Assembly (NCBI RefSeq): GCF_007754155.1
Contig: NZ_CP037423.1
Location: 868,001 to 932,000 of the forward strand
Source: Stieleria neptunia
Lineage (GTDB): Bacteria; Planctomycetota; Planctomycetia; Pirellulales; Pirellulaceae
Length of the DNA stretch: 64,000 nucleotides
Direction of reading: 5' to 3'
Positions 36,297 to 45,482 of this stretch are shown piece by piece. A program made the translations under genes and the position numbers. Each line of letters begins with the position of its first letter. Within the stretch, counting starts at the first letter, position 1. Below the pieces are notes generated by a model. It was not told where the DNA came from. It saw only the letters and a list, made by a program, of their open reading frames with translations, and did no database searches.

Positions 36297-37055
36297 ATGA
36301 AGATGCACTGGATCGACAAACAACGATTGCGGCGTGAAACACTTGCCGGCACGTTTCTGAATTTGGGTTCCGCGACGGCCGTCGAGATTGTCGCCGACGT
36401 CGGCTTTGATTGGCTGTTGATCGATCTTGAACACGGCTCTGGTTCGCTGGCGGACCTGCGTGGGATGCTCCTGGCCTGTCGCGGCGGCGATGCCGCGCCG
36501 GTCGTGCGGCTTCGTTCGGTCGACCCCGACACCGTCAAATTTGTGATGGACAGCGGCGCCGCCGGGATCATGTTCCCCTACGTCAGTTCGGTCGATGAAG
36601 CTCGCCGGGCGGTCCGCTGCATGAAGTACCCGCCCTTGGGCCGCCGTGGCGTGGCCGGTGTGATCCGTGCGACCGACTACGGTCGAAACTGGAAGCCGTA
36701 CTTTGACGAGGCAAACGATAAGAGTCTTGCCATCGTTCAAATCGAAACGCCCGAAGCCGTCGAAGCGGCCGAGGAGATCGCGGCGGTCGAAGGGGTGGAC
36801 GTGTTGTTCGTCGGCCCGCTGGATCTTTCGGTCAACCTGGGACATCCGGCCGACTTCGGCCACCCCAGTGTCACCCAGGCGTTGCAGCACGTCGTCGAAT
36901 GTTGTCAGCGGCAAGGCAAATCGGCGGGAATCCTGACCAAGGACGGACTCGTCCGACAGCACAAAGAACAGGGGTTCCGGCTACTCGCCTACGGATCCGA
37001 CTCGGGCGCCGTCATCAGCGGCATGCAGAGTTATCTAACGGAGCTTCGTGAGTAA
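36297..37055 (+). CDS. HpcH/HpaI family aldolase
   Basis: A 252-residue class II aldolase of the HpcH/HpaI/2-dehydro-3-deoxy-sugar-acid type. The barrel shows ETLAGTFLNLGSATAVEIVA, DWLLIDLEHGSGSLADLRGM, PVVRLRSVDPDTVKFVMDSG, AAGIMFPYVSSVDEARRAVR, the metal-binding IVQIETPEAVEAAEEI and DVLFVGPLDLSVNLG. These enzymes cleave or form 2-keto-acid aldols, such as 2-keto-3-deoxy-L-rhamnonate. The actual substrate is not readable. I take the ATG at 36297, since the frame extension to 36162 has no protein character. The neighbours do not form a clear pathway with it. Confidence 0.9.
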   Translation: MKMHWIDKQRLRRETLAGTFLNLGSATAVEIVADVGFDWLLIDLEHGSGSLADLRGMLLACRGGDAAPVVRLRSVDPDTVKFVMDSGAAGIMFPYVSSVDEARRAVRCMKYPPLGRRGVAGVIRATDYGRNWKPYFDEANDKSLAIVQIETPEAVEAAEEIAAVEGVDVLFVGPLDLSVNLGHPADFGHPSVTQALQHVVECCQRQGKSAGILTKDGLVRQHKEQGFRLLAYGSDSGAVISGMQSYLTELRE

Positions 37056-37085
37056 ACGCGGCATTTCGGCTGCGGCCGTGGGTAA

Positions 37086-37240
37086 GATGGCAGAAAAATC
37101 AGGGGCAGAAAAATGGGTGAGAACAAAATCTCACCGATCCCATCCCGACGTTGCACGTCACTCTTCCTCTCTTTTCCTGTCATCCATTTTCTTGTCTTCG
37201 ATCGCCCCTGATTTTTCTGCCCACCATTTTTCTGCCATCT
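37086..37240. repeat. Family E long inverted repeat
   Basis: A ~155-nt element with arms GATGGCAGAAAAATC then AGGGGCAGAAAAATGGG and the matching complements CCCCTGATTTTTCTGCCC and CCATTTTTCTGCCATC. A diverged relative lies at 58311-58452. Shorter CATTCTGCC units occur at 14176-14235 and 56600-56630. Confidence 0.85.
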
Positions 37241-37264
37241 CCCCCGTGTCCCCCGGATCCATTT

Positions 37265-37444
37265 TCAGTGGCTCTTGACCAGGACGATCAAGGTCTGGAT
37301 CACTGCAAATCCGATGACGAGCCCGATGATCCACATCACGGGTTTCATCGAACTCGGGATCCCCGGTTTCCGCTGCCGTTTCGGTTTGTCCTGCCGTTTT
37401 CGTTTCTTCTTGCCGGGTTGGGTTTTTGAGGCGGAGGAATTCAT
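37265..37444 (-). CDS. Small basic single-pass membrane protein
   Basis: A 59-residue protein: a highly basic N-terminus (GKKKRKRQDKPKRQRKPG), then one transmembrane helix (MWIIGLVIGFAVIQTLIVLV). Its ribosome-binding site, AGGGTGATG, overlaps the stop of the upstream small gene, which ends 6 nt before this ATG. I do not recognise a family. The organisation suggests that the two tiny membrane proteins are made together; the basic tail could bind nucleic acid or acidic lipid heads. Confidence 0.7.
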   Translation of the reverse strand: MNSSASKTQPGKKKRKRQDKPKRQRKPGIPSSMKPVMWIIGLVIGFAVIQTLIVLVKSH

Positions 37445-37450
37445 GACGCA

Positions 37451-37588
37451 TCACCCTGCGATTAATGCCACGAAGTAGGCGGAAAAGATTGCGATCGTCA
37501 GTGCCATCCCCGTCCATGCGATCCAAGACGGATCGGACGAAGACGGCTCACGGTGATCGGTTTCGGTCGGTGGTGTGTAGGGGTTCAT
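37451..37588 (-). CDS. Small MNPYTPP-type membrane protein
   Basis: A 45-residue protein beginning MNPYTPPTETD, the opening typical of many small planctomycete membrane proteins, followed by one transmembrane helix (MALTIAIFSAYFVALIAG). GGCGGG lies just upstream of the ATG at 37588. It is the first gene of a two-gene unit with the 59-residue protein. The function is unknown. Confidence 0.68.
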   Translation of the reverse strand: MNPYTPPTETDHREPSSSDPSWIAWTGMALTIAIFSAYFVALIAG

Positions 37589-37737
37589 TGCACCCGCCAG
37601 TTTAGCACAACGCCGGCCCAACCACTCCAGTCCCGACAGCGTCAACCAAAGACATGGCACTGGGTGATGCCACAGCGTTGAATCATCCTCGCAGGGGATG
37701 AACAATTGAGACAATTGCAGGCTGCCTGCTCAACGCA

Positions 37738-38222
37738 TTACTCTTCACGAAGCTCGCGAGCGACCGTGAGGTAGTAGTTCCTGGCCGTCGCATTGACCAT
37801 CTTTCGAGCGAGCTTTGTCAGCGCGTCGGCTTTGGTCTGCTTCGCATCGCTGTCGTCTTTGTTGATGGCCAACAAATGATCGGCAAGCTGGGCAGCCCAT
37901 TGGTCGTCGTCCTCGGCGAGTGCGGTTTTGGCAGCGGCCAAGAGTTTGTCCGTTCCGCCGGCCAGCTTTGCGACCCGCATCGCTTCAGCCTTCGGCGGCA
38001 ACGGGAACAGGTTCGATGCGTTGCCGTCGAACCAACCAAGGTATCCATTGAAGACGGAGCGGATGCCCCACTGGGGATGACCATAAAACGGCTGCAAATA
38101 GTCCTTGCCGGCCAGCGACTCGGGAAGTTGCACCGACTCGACCAGTTCGTCGGGCGTCAGGCCCTGATTGATGCCTTCCACCGTCTTGTCATGAATGAAT
38201 TGTACCGCGTCGCGATAGTCCG
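37738..38222 (-). pseudogene. C-terminal remnant of a second alkylsulfatase-like metallo-hydrolase
   Basis: About 160 codons match the end of the intact gene at 42945-44318: VEGINQGLTPDELVESVQLP against VRGINAGKGPDQLAHEVELP, then GYLGWFDGNASNLFPL against GLLGWYDGNPTTLNPL, and ARNYYLTVARELR against NRNYYFSYANELE. The metallo-beta-lactamase part with the zinc site is missing; homology stops just upstream of TTDYRD and an in-frame TGA follows. It sits directly downstream of the RND pump gene on the same strand. It is probably the surviving tail of a duplicated gene. Confidence 0.85.
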
Positions 38223-38287
38223 TGGTTGAGCAGAAGCGAGCGTGGAATGCGGGGGATCAAGCAGTCACAGCGAAATGTGGGGCATTG

Positions 38288-41200
38288 TCATACCATTTCT
38301 TGCTGGTCCTCTGGTTTCTGCGTCGTCTGGGTGACCAATCCGAAATCGGCGAGGGCGACATAGGCGGCGGGGATTGCGATCAGCACGAGAACCGTCGAAC
38401 TGAGCAGGCCGAAGCAAACGCTGACGGCCAGCGGAATCAGCACCTGTGCTTGGCGGCTGGTTTCGAACAGCAGCGGCGTTAGTCCGGCGATGGTGGTGGC
38501 CGAGGTGAGCAGGATGGCGCGAAAGCGGAGCCGACTGGCGCGACGTGCGGAGTCTTCCACGTCAGCTCCGGTGGTACGTTCCTGTTTTAAAAACAGCACC
38601 AGCAGGATCGAATCGTTCACGACCACTCCGGCCAACGAGACAAATCCGAGGACGCTGGGAATCGAAAGCGCGTTGCCGGTGATCAGGTGCCCCCAGATGA
38701 CGCCGATCAAGGCCAGCGGAATCGCCGCCATCACGATCAGCGGCTCAGTCCAACTTTCAAACTGGTAACTGAGGATGACGAACACACCGAGCAGCCCCAG
38801 CACAAAAGCCTGCATCATGGAGTTCCCGGTCTCGGCGGACTCCTGTGACTCACCTTCGATCTGAATGTCAACGCCGGGATGTTGTTGTTCAATCTCCGCG
38901 ACCGCGTCTCGTCGAAAAAGGCCCATCAGACTGGCCGTGTTCGCCACCCGCGTATCGACTTCGCCGATCAAGGTCACCGTGCGGCGGCCGTCCAGTCGGG
39001 CAATCCGCGACCAGCCCGTGGCGACTTCGATTTTGGCAACCGCCGAGAGCGGCACACGACTGCCGTCAGCCAACACGACGTGAAAATCGTTGAAGTCGGC
39101 CAGACTGTCGCGATCCGATGCGTTCAGACGGGCGAAGATTTCGTACGCTTCCGAACCGACTTGAATCTCGTCGGCGGTGGTCCCCTGAAACGCAGCCCGT
39201 ACCTGATCGGCAATCGTCGTCGCGTCCAGGCCCAGCCCGACCGCGCCGCCATCCAACCGAATCCGGTACTCTTGCTTCCCAGGCCGCAGATCATCCGTCA
39301 GGTTGTACACGCCCTTGTACTGATCGAAAAACGCCAGCGCCTGCTGCGCCGCCTGCTTGGCGTCGCCCAGATCTGCACTCTGAAATCGAATTTCAATCGG
39401 CCGCCCGGCGGGGCCGAAGCTCGCTTCGCCGTAGGTGACGCTGATCACGTCAGGGAGTCGTCCGACAGCTTCCCGCCATGCATGAATCACCGCATCGATT
39501 CGGGTGGCGCGATTCTCGGGACTCAACAGGTCGGCCGTCACCGTCGCCACGTGCGGACCGGATTCAAACGCATCGGCATTGGTCCCGAACTGGACTTGAA
39601 CGGTTTCGACCAAGTCCCTGCCGCCTGGCTGGTCGGGCGTGAAGCGTCGGTTGACCTCTTCCAAGCCGGCCGAGATTCGTTGCACGATCTCTTCGGTGCG
39701 GTCCACCGGCGTGCCTTGCGGCAACAGAATCCGCGCCTCAACGATCTCGCCTTCGGTGGTGGGAAAGCCTTGGAACGGCACAATACCGCTGACGACCAGT
39801 GCCAGCGAAACCACAAACAAGGCCGCCAGGCTGCCCAGAAACAGATACCGCCAGCGGATCGCCAAATCGACGCACCTGCCGGTCACGGATTCGCGGAGCC
39901 ACTCGAGCACCTGATCGATTCCGCGACGGAGACGGCCGGGCCGATCCAGCCCCGTGTGTCCGAGCGAGTGACCAAGGTGGGCCGGCAGGATAATGAACGC
40001 TTCAATCAGACTGACCGCCAGCACCAGAATCAACACCATCGGGATGACTTCCAGTACCTTGCCGATGAACCCGGACAGCGACGCCAGCGGTCCGAGCACA
40101 CAGATCGTCGTCAGGAACGAGGAAACCACACCGCCAGAAACTTCTTTCACGCCGTCGATCGCGGCCCGCATGGCCGGCTTGCCGAGACTCAGATGCCGCG
40201 CGATGTTCTCCGAGATGACGATCCCGTCGTCCATCAGAATGCCCGTTGCCAGCAGCATCGCCACCAGCGTGATCATGTTGATGGTCAAGCCCAGCATCGG
40301 CATTAAAAACAGCGCGCCGAGAAAGGACACCGGCAGACTCATCACCACCCAGAACGACATTCGCAGGTTGAAGAACATCCACAGCGTGCAGAACACCAGG
40401 ATAATTCCTTGCACGGCATTCTTGAGGACCAGTTGCAGTCGATCGCGGATCAACGTCGACATGTCGTTGACCACGACCAGGTCCAAGAGCGGCTGACGCT
40501 GGCGCTCGAGTTCAAGGAACTCACGCACCGCCGTGGTGACTCGGATGGCGTCTTGTGTTTTCGTCTTTTCGATCCGCAGCACACCGGCCCGCTCGCTCCC
40601 GAGCAAACTCTTGACCTCTTCGTCCTCGAACACATCGACGACCTGGCCGAGATCGCGCAGCCGGATTTCCGCTCCGCCGCGGGTGCCCTTGATGACCAAC
40701 TCCTCCAACTCCTCCGGCGTGCGGCGTTGTTCGACAAACCGCAACAGCACTTCGTTCTCCCGCGTTTCCAACGATCCGGCCGGCAGATCGATCCCTTGCC
40801 GTGCAATGACGCGGGCGATCTCCGCCGCCGTCAGCCCGTAACGTCGCAACGCTTCATCGGACAATTCAACGCGGAGCTGACGGTCGGAAAACCCCTCCAG
40901 TTCCACCAGCGACACTTGAGGCACTTGTTGCAAACGATCTTTCAAGCCCTCGCAGTAGATTTTTAGGTCTCCCGTCGAGAGCGGACCGGAAACGAGCAGA
41001 ACCATGACGGGTTCGGTCCGTCCGATCTGTGTGATCACCGGATCTTCGACATCGGCGGGAAACTCGGTGATCGCTTCGACCTCCGATTCGATGTCGTCCT
41101 GAAACACCGCGATGTCGGCGCCGTCACGCATTTCGACCGTGACAACGGCAACGCCCTCCTGGGCATCCGAGCGGACTTCTTTGACGTTTTCCACTCCGTC

Positions 41201-41407
41201 GATTGCGTCTTCGACGCGCTGGCAAACCGCCTCCTCAACCTCCTCGGCGGTCGCCCCGCGATAAAGGATGCGGATCTGGATTTCCGTGGCGGAAAACTCC
41301 GGAAAGGTCTCGCGTTCCAGTTTCGGCAATGCGAACAAGCCCGCGATGATGAACATCAGCATCAGCAGGTTGGCTAACGTGGGATGCTGCGCGAATCGAT
41401 CAATCAT
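38288..41407 (-). CDS. RND-family efflux permease
   Basis: A 1039-residue RND permease of the AcrB/CusA-like superfamily. TM1 (LANLLMLMFIIAGLFALPKL) is followed by the porter entry YRGATAEEVEEAVCQRVEDA, a central TM cluster with the family signature ATGILMDDGIVISENIARH, the second large periplasmic loop and a C-terminal TM cluster (LSYQFESWTEPLIVMAAIPL, SLAGVVVNDSILLVLFL). It should work with the HlyD adaptor encoded just upstream to export a toxic compound across both membranes by proton motive force. I chose the ATG at 41407, preceded by GGAGG at 5 nt and overlapping the adaptor stop by 8 nt. A longer frame only translates the adaptor's tandem repeat. No outer-membrane factor is in the window. 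Confidence 0.94.
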   Translation of the reverse strand: MIDRFAQHPTLANLLMLMFIIAGLFALPKLERETFPEFSATEIQIRILYRGATAEEVEEAVCQRVEDAIDGVENVKEVRSDAQEGVAVVTVEMRDGADIAVFQDDIESEVEAITEFPADVEDPVITQIGRTEPVMVLLVSGPLSTGDLKIYCEGLKDRLQQVPQVSLVELEGFSDRQLRVELSDEALRRYGLTAAEIARVIARQGIDLPAGSLETRENEVLLRFVEQRRTPEELEELVIKGTRGGAEIRLRDLGQVVDVFEDEEVKSLLGSERAGVLRIEKTKTQDAIRVTTAVREFLELERQRQPLLDLVVVNDMSTLIRDRLQLVLKNAVQGIILVFCTLWMFFNLRMSFWVVMSLPVSFLGALFLMPMLGLTINMITLVAMLLATGILMDDGIVISENIARHLSLGKPAMRAAIDGVKEVSGGVVSSFLTTICVLGPLASLSGFIGKVLEVIPMVLILVLAVSLIEAFIILPAHLGHSLGHTGLDRPGRLRRGIDQVLEWLRESVTGRCVDLAIRWRYLFLGSLAALFVVSLALVVSGIVPFQGFPTTEGEIVEARILLPQGTPVDRTEEIVQRISAGLEEVNRRFTPDQPGGRDLVETVQVQFGTNADAFESGPHVATVTADLLSPENRATRIDAVIHAWREAVGRLPDVISVTYGEASFGPAGRPIEIRFQSADLGDAKQAAQQALAFFDQYKGVYNLTDDLRPGKQEYRIRLDGGAVGLGLDATTIADQVRAAFQGTTADEIQVGSEAYEIFARLNASDRDSLADFNDFHVVLADGSRVPLSAVAKIEVATGWSRIARLDGRRTVTLIGEVDTRVANTASLMGLFRRDAVAEIEQQHPGVDIQIEGESQESAETGNSMMQAFVLGLLGVFVILSYQFESWTEPLIVMAAIPLALIGVIWGHLITGNALSIPSVLGFVSLAGVVVNDSILLVLFLKQERTTGADVEDSARRASRLRFRAILLTSATTIAGLTPLLFETSRQAQVLIPLAVSVCFGLLSSTVLVLIAIPAAYVALADFGLVTQTTQKPEDQQEMV

Positions 41408-42923
41408 CGCTGCCTCCGACTTCACTGCCTTCGACGTCACTGCCTTCGACTTCACTGCCTTCGACTTCACTGCCTTCGACTTCACTGCCTTCGACTTCAC
41501 TGCGCCGTTGCTCCGGCAATGGCGGCGGCGAACCCGCATCGGTGCCGCGGGCGCCGGCGATCAGTCGCTCACGCAGTGGATGATCCGTTACCGGTTCGAC
41601 CAGCATGCCCGCGATGGCCGGCCTGGGATCGGAGACCACCAGCGTCTCTCCGCCGACCAGCCCGCTACTGATGACGGCGAATTCTCCCTGTTGAAACTCG
41701 ACCTCCACCAGCTGCCGACGCAAACGTTGCTCGCCGTCGAGCACATAGACATGGCCATCGTGAAGGGCATGTCGGGGAACGATCACTTGGCCAGGCCAAG
41801 CTTGTCCCGTGAACGTCACCCGGCAGTACGTGCCCTGCAGCAACGGCGGCCTGACCCCCGGTACCACTTGCTCATAGGGATCGTCGACACCCACCACCAT
41901 GCTCAAGCTGCGAGTTTGAGGATCGAGCGACTCCCGCACACGCATGAATCTCGCCGACCAGCGAGCCGGGATGTCCGTGGAAGCCATCTCGACGATCGCT
42001 TGCACGTCGAAAATGTCCCGCACACGCTGCATCGTGATTTCCTCCAACGCAGCCCTGCCGGTCGGATTGCGAATCAGCCGTCGCACCTCGCGCATCGGCG
42101 TCTGCGCTTCCACCTCGACCAGGTCGTTGCTGTACGCTTCGAACAGCGACTGTCCCGTTCCGACGTACTGGTCGACGTCCAGCGTCACCGTGCCCAACCG
42201 GCAATCGAACGGCGCGCGAATCTCTGTGTGCTTCAGGTCCAATTGCGCCTGTGCCAACTGGGCCTGCTTGAGTTCCAGATTGGCTTGCTGGCTTAGCTTC
42301 CGAGCCGGCAAAAGGTTCAACGCGCTGGTTTGTTCCTGAAGCCGCTGCTGTTGCGTCAGGACGGATCGCTGTTGAGCGTCGACATCGGTTTGCGAGATTG
42401 CGTCGCGTGCAAGAAGTTGTTCACTGCGTTCCATCTCGCGCTGCGTCACGCTCAGCGCCTCTCGCTCGATCTTCAATGACGCTTGCAGGTTTTCTTCGGT
42501 CCGCGTTAGCTCTTCGATCAGCGCCTTCGCCTGCAGGATTTCCGCCTCCAACTGAGCGACCGCATATTGATATTCCGTCGGATCGATCTTCAGCAGCAAT
42601 TGGTTCTTGCTGACGAACGAACCGGATTCAAGCTCGGGATGAACCTCGACAATCTGACCGTCCACCTGCGCAACGGCCTGCCATGTTTTTCCCGGAGTGG
42701 CCGTTCCGTAACCGACCACTTGCGGCAGCACGTCAACCACAGGAACTTCGATGATCCGCAGCATCCGCGATGCTTCGTCGGCGACCTCACGCTCCGGCTG
42801 CGGGCGGTTGCCCACGATCCAGACGGCGATCGCCACGCCCACCAGTAGCGGAGGAACCAATAGCAACCGTCGTCCAGCTCGCTTCACGAATTGAAACAAT
42901 CTGTTTCGGGTGTTGTTAGCCAA
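41400..42923 (-). CDS. RND efflux periplasmic adaptor (HlyD/MFP family)
   Basis: A 507-residue membrane-fusion protein with an N-terminal membrane anchor (LLLVPPLLVGVAIAVWIVG). The lipoyl-like half AVAQVDGQIVEVHPELESGS leads to a long coiled-coil hairpin (about 125-235, Gln/Glu/Leu rich), the returning half LDLKHTEIRAPFDCRLGTVT and beta-barrel parts. The C-terminus is unusual: six 15-bp units give tandem SEVEG pentapeptides up to the stop, just before the permease start. It lies 20 nt downstream of the alkylsulfatase-like gene and is translationally coupled to the permease. Confidence 0.93.
   Translation of the reverse strand: MANNTRNRLFQFVKRAGRRLLLVPPLLVGVAIAVWIVGNRPQPEREVADEASRMLRIIEVPVVDVLPQVVGYGTATPGKTWQAVAQVDGQIVEVHPELESGSFVSKNQLLLKIDPTEYQYAVAQLEAEILQAKALIEELTRTEENLQASLKIEREALSVTQREMERSEQLLARDAISQTDVDAQQRSVLTQQQRLQEQTSALNLLPARKLSQQANLELKQAQLAQAQLDLKHTEIRAPFDCRLGTVTLDVDQYVGTGQSLFEAYSNDLVEVEAQTPMREVRRLIRNPTGRAALEEITMQRVRDIFDVQAIVEMASTDIPARWSARFMRVRESLDPQTRSLSMVVGVDDPYEQVVPGVRPPLLQGTYCRVTFTGQAWPGQVIVPRHALHDGHVYVLDGEQRLRRQLVEVEFQQGEFAVISSGLVGGETLVVSDPRPAIAGMLVEPVTDHPLRERLIAGARGTDAGSPPPLPEQRRSEVEGSEVEGSEVEGSEVEGSDVEGSEVGGSDD
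41411..41500. repeat. 15-bp minisatellite at the adaptor/permease junction
   Basis: Six tandem copies of TGCCTTCGACTTCAC (as read on the plus strand) encode the acidic SEVEG repeats at the adaptor C-terminus. As the unit is 15 bp, copy-number change keeps the frame. The array ends a few nucleotides before the permease ribosome-binding site. Confidence 0.95.
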
Positions 42924-42944
42924 CGCGAATCTCCATCAAAAGAT

Positions 42945-44318
42945 TTAAAACCACAGATCGCTCAACTGCCCCGATTCAAGCTCATTAGCATAGCTGAAGT
43001 AGTAGTTGCGGTTCGGAGCGTTGTACTCGCGTGCCCCCAGGCCTCGCAGCGCCTTGATCTTCACTTTGCGGGCGAGTTCCCTGTCGGCATCGTCCAGCCA
43101 TTTTACGTGATCGGAAAGTTCCAACGCCCATTGGAAGTCGTCGTTCGCCAAAGCGGCTTCCATCTGGGCCGTCAGTTTTTGCGTCCCACCGGCCAATTCG
43201 GCCATTTTTTTCGCTTTCATCCTGGGCTCAAGCGGATTCAACGTTGTCGGATTGCCGTCGTACCAGCCCAATAGCCCTGAATAGATGGCTCGTACCGCAT
43301 GGGGCACCGAGCCATAGAATTCGATCAAATACGGTCTGTCTTTCAGATGCCCGGGAAGTTCGACTTCGTGTGCGAGTTGGTCGGGCCCCTTCCCAGCGTT
43401 GATGCCTCGAACCGTTTGCTCATACACACTGCGAATCGCTTCGCTGTAATCCTCCAACGCTTCCGTGGCCGTTTCTTCTCCGATGATCGGCATCGTGTGA
43501 CCGGGAACCACAGCGTGTGGCTTCAGCTCGGCCATCTTCGCAACGCTCTCGGACCAACTGAGCACATCGCGATAGGCCGTGCCCCGAATCGCATACAGGT
43601 TGGGAAACGAGCTGTAGAAATTGTCGCCCGCCAACAGCACCTTTTCCTTCGGCAGCCAGACGAACAGTGCATCGTCGGTTTCGCCCGGTCCGAGATGGAA
43701 TTCGATCTCGACGCCCGCGATCGTCGTTTTCAGACCGCCGCTGGGAACGGTGACCGTCGGGGGAAGAAACCCTTTGCCGCGGTCGTGATCGATGGTTCCG
43801 GAAGGAGCAACGCCGCGATTGGTGCTCTCACTCGGTGAGAGATTGCGTCCAAACTGTCGTGCACCTCGCTTTTGCTTGGCTGCACCGACTGCTTGGGTCA
43901 CGCCTTCGGCCGAACCGAAGGTCGCCGTGGCATAGATGTCGGGCGTTTCATCGCCCGCAAAAACGCTCGCTCCGCCGATGTGATCGCCGTGGCTGTGGGT
44001 GTAAATGATCGCCTTGACCGGTTTGTCGCTGTAGGCGCGGAATGCCTTCCACGCGTTCGCGGCGCTGGTCGGTCCCATCAACGTGTCAATGATGATCACT
44101 CCGTCGTCTCCCACGATCATCGACGTGTTCGCCCCGTGAAACCCGACGGCGGTAAAAACTCTGTCGGAGACTTTGACAATGCCTTTCTCGAATTGTTGCT
44201 GCTGCGCATTGAGCATCCGCAGTGCCGTCTCGGGGGCAACCTGTGTCTGTCCGCTGGCACGTGCGGCAACCAGTACGGTGCTCAGCAACAGAACGCCTGT
44301 TTTTAAACCTATGTGCAT
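42945..44318 (-). CDS. Alkylsulfatase-like (BDS1/SdsA) metallo-beta-lactamase-fold hydrolase
   Basis: A 457-residue exported protein: signal peptide (GVLLLSTVLVAARASGQ), a metallo-beta-lactamase fold with the zinc motif THSHGDH (His108, His110, Asp112, His113), later ligands in VWLPKEKVLLAGDNFY and VVPGHTMPIIGEE, and the alkylsulfatase dimerisation domain at the C-terminus (DYSEAIRSVYEQTVRGINAG and onward). The family hydrolyses primary or secondary alkyl sulfates such as dodecyl sulfate. The start at 44318 is preceded by AGGAG at 9 nt. It lies between MarR and the efflux genes. A detergent or other amphiphile-handling operon is a reasonable inference. Confidence 0.88.
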   Translation of the reverse strand: MHIGLKTGVLLLSTVLVAARASGQTQVAPETALRMLNAQQQQFEKGIVKVSDRVFTAVGFHGANTSMIVGDDGVIIIDTLMGPTSAANAWKAFRAYSDKPVKAIIYTHSHGDHIGGASVFAGDETPDIYATATFGSAEGVTQAVGAAKQKRGARQFGRNLSPSESTNRGVAPSGTIDHDRGKGFLPPTVTVPSGGLKTTIAGVEIEFHLGPGETDDALFVWLPKEKVLLAGDNFYSSFPNLYAIRGTAYRDVLSWSESVAKMAELKPHAVVPGHTMPIIGEETATEALEDYSEAIRSVYEQTVRGINAGKGPDQLAHEVELPGHLKDRPYLIEFYGSVPHAVRAIYSGLLGWYDGNPTTLNPLEPRMKAKKMAELAGGTQKLTAQMEAALANDDFQWALELSDHVKWLDDADRELARKVKIKALRGLGAREYNAPNRNYYFSYANELESGQLSDLWF

Positions 44319-44406
44319 TTCGCTATTCTCCTGTCGATAACAAGTGTTCCAACGCAACTCAGTCAACTCAGTCAACGCAGTTCAGTCATTCGGGCAGTGG
44401 ATCTTG

Positions 44407-44868
44407 TTAAAGATCCTTCCGCTTAGAAAGTTGGTTCGTTAAGTTCTTCTGCATCTTCTGCAGAACGTTTTGCGTCGCATTCAATTCCGACTTTGCAATG
44501 CCCTTGAGCGCAGTTTTCCGAAGGTCGTCCAATAAGGGGAGGACCGTTTGAAGTCTCTGTTCGCCGCGGCGAGTCAAACCGACCATCACAACGCGTGCGT
44601 CGTCGCTCGAGACGCTCCGCTCGACAAACTTCTGTTCAACGAGTCGATCCAGCTGGCGTTTCACCGTCGTCGGATCGCGAATCATCCGAGCTGCCAACTC
44701 GTTCATGCTCAGCGGCTGGCCGGCGTCTGACAAAGTGATCAGCGTCTGCGTTTCCTCGGGTGAGAACGGCCAACCGGCGCTCTTCAACACCGCTGCCATC
44801 CCGGAGCGAATCAGGTGGGCGACACGGCCGATCGCGAACCCGGGCGACGATTCGGAATCAAAGTGCAT
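44407..44868 (-). CDS. MarR-family transcriptional regulator
   Basis: A 153-residue winged-helix regulator: SPEETQTLITLSDAGQPLSM, then NELAARMIRDPTTVKRQLDR (recognition helix) and the wing VERSVSSDDARVVMVGLTRR. MarR proteins usually repress the operon they belong to until a small ligand binds. The natural target is this operon (hydrolase, adaptor, pump). I chose the ATG at 44868, behind GGAGG at 5 nt. The first codons overlap the end of the DoxX-like gene by 11 nt. Confidence 0.92.
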   Translation of the reverse strand: MHFDSESSPGFAIGRVAHLIRSGMAAVLKSAGWPFSPEETQTLITLSDAGQPLSMNELAARMIRDPTTVKRQLDRLVEQKFVERSVSSDDARVVMVGLTRRGEQRLQTVLPLLDDLRKTALKGIAKSELNATQNVLQKMQKNLTNQLSKRKDL

Positions 44869-45337
44869 GTTCACCTCCAGGCGGATCCTGAACTCCAGCG
44901 GACGAATGCTGGGCCGAACTTGTGGGGCCGGCAAAGATCGGGCGATACCAATCAAAGTAACAGTAAATCAGCAGAGCGCAGGCCGCGAAATCGGGGATCC
45001 CGATGACGAGGAACTGATGAGCGAAAAAGGTCACGTACAGCAGGATGTTGAAGGCGTAGGGCAGCGACATCAGGACCGCGAGGGGCGCCGTCCGCGGGAA
45101 AAACATCAGTCCGCCGGCGATCGTCTTGAACAGGCCGACCCAGAAGATCAGATAACCCGTCTCTTGCAGCGCAATCATGAATCGCCCAACCTCATCCGGC
45201 GATTCGCCGACCGGATAGCCGTTGACCGCAAATCTCATCGTCATGATCCCCGTCCCAAACAGAAACAGTGCAAAGAGCAGTCGCACCACCAAGGCCAGAC
45301 GTGGCAACCGAACGCTGCGTTGTTCTCTTGAAGCCAT
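44858..45337 (-). CDS. DoxX-like small membrane protein
   Basis: A 159-residue protein with four predicted membrane helices (LALVVRLLFALFLFGTGIMT, TGYLIFWVGLFKTIAGGLMF, LAVLMSLPYAFNILLYVTFF, DFAACALLIYCYFDWY). The layout matches the DoxX/DoxD-like family, whose members are often linked to redox or detoxification operons. It is the first gene of the five-gene unit DoxX-MarR-hydrolase-HlyD-RND. The promoter should lie in the repeat-rich gap 45338-45679. Confidence 0.85.
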   Translation of the reverse strand: MASREQRSVRLPRLALVVRLLFALFLFGTGIMTMRFAVNGYPVGESPDEVGRFMIALQETGYLIFWVGLFKTIAGGLMFFPRTAPLAVLMSLPYAFNILLYVTFFAHQFLVIGIPDFAACALLIYCYFDWYRPIFAGPTSSAQHSSAGVQDPPGGEHAL

Positions 45338-45482
45338 TTCACTTAGACCGTGTGAATTGAAAGGATGAGTTGGTTCATTTGGCCCGCGAGATGAGAGCGG
45401 GCTTCGTATGGCTGTATCTTACAGGTAACGGCCGGGTTGTCAATGCTTGCCGTGAAATTCGGGAATCGGTCCAGCCGGTGAT

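Noticed and set aside
41408..41539. Extended N-terminus of the RND permease with KAVKS repeats
   Set aside because: It is the adaptor's 15-bp tandem repeat in another frame; the ATG at 41407 has a perfect ribosome-binding site and RND proteins start close to TM1.
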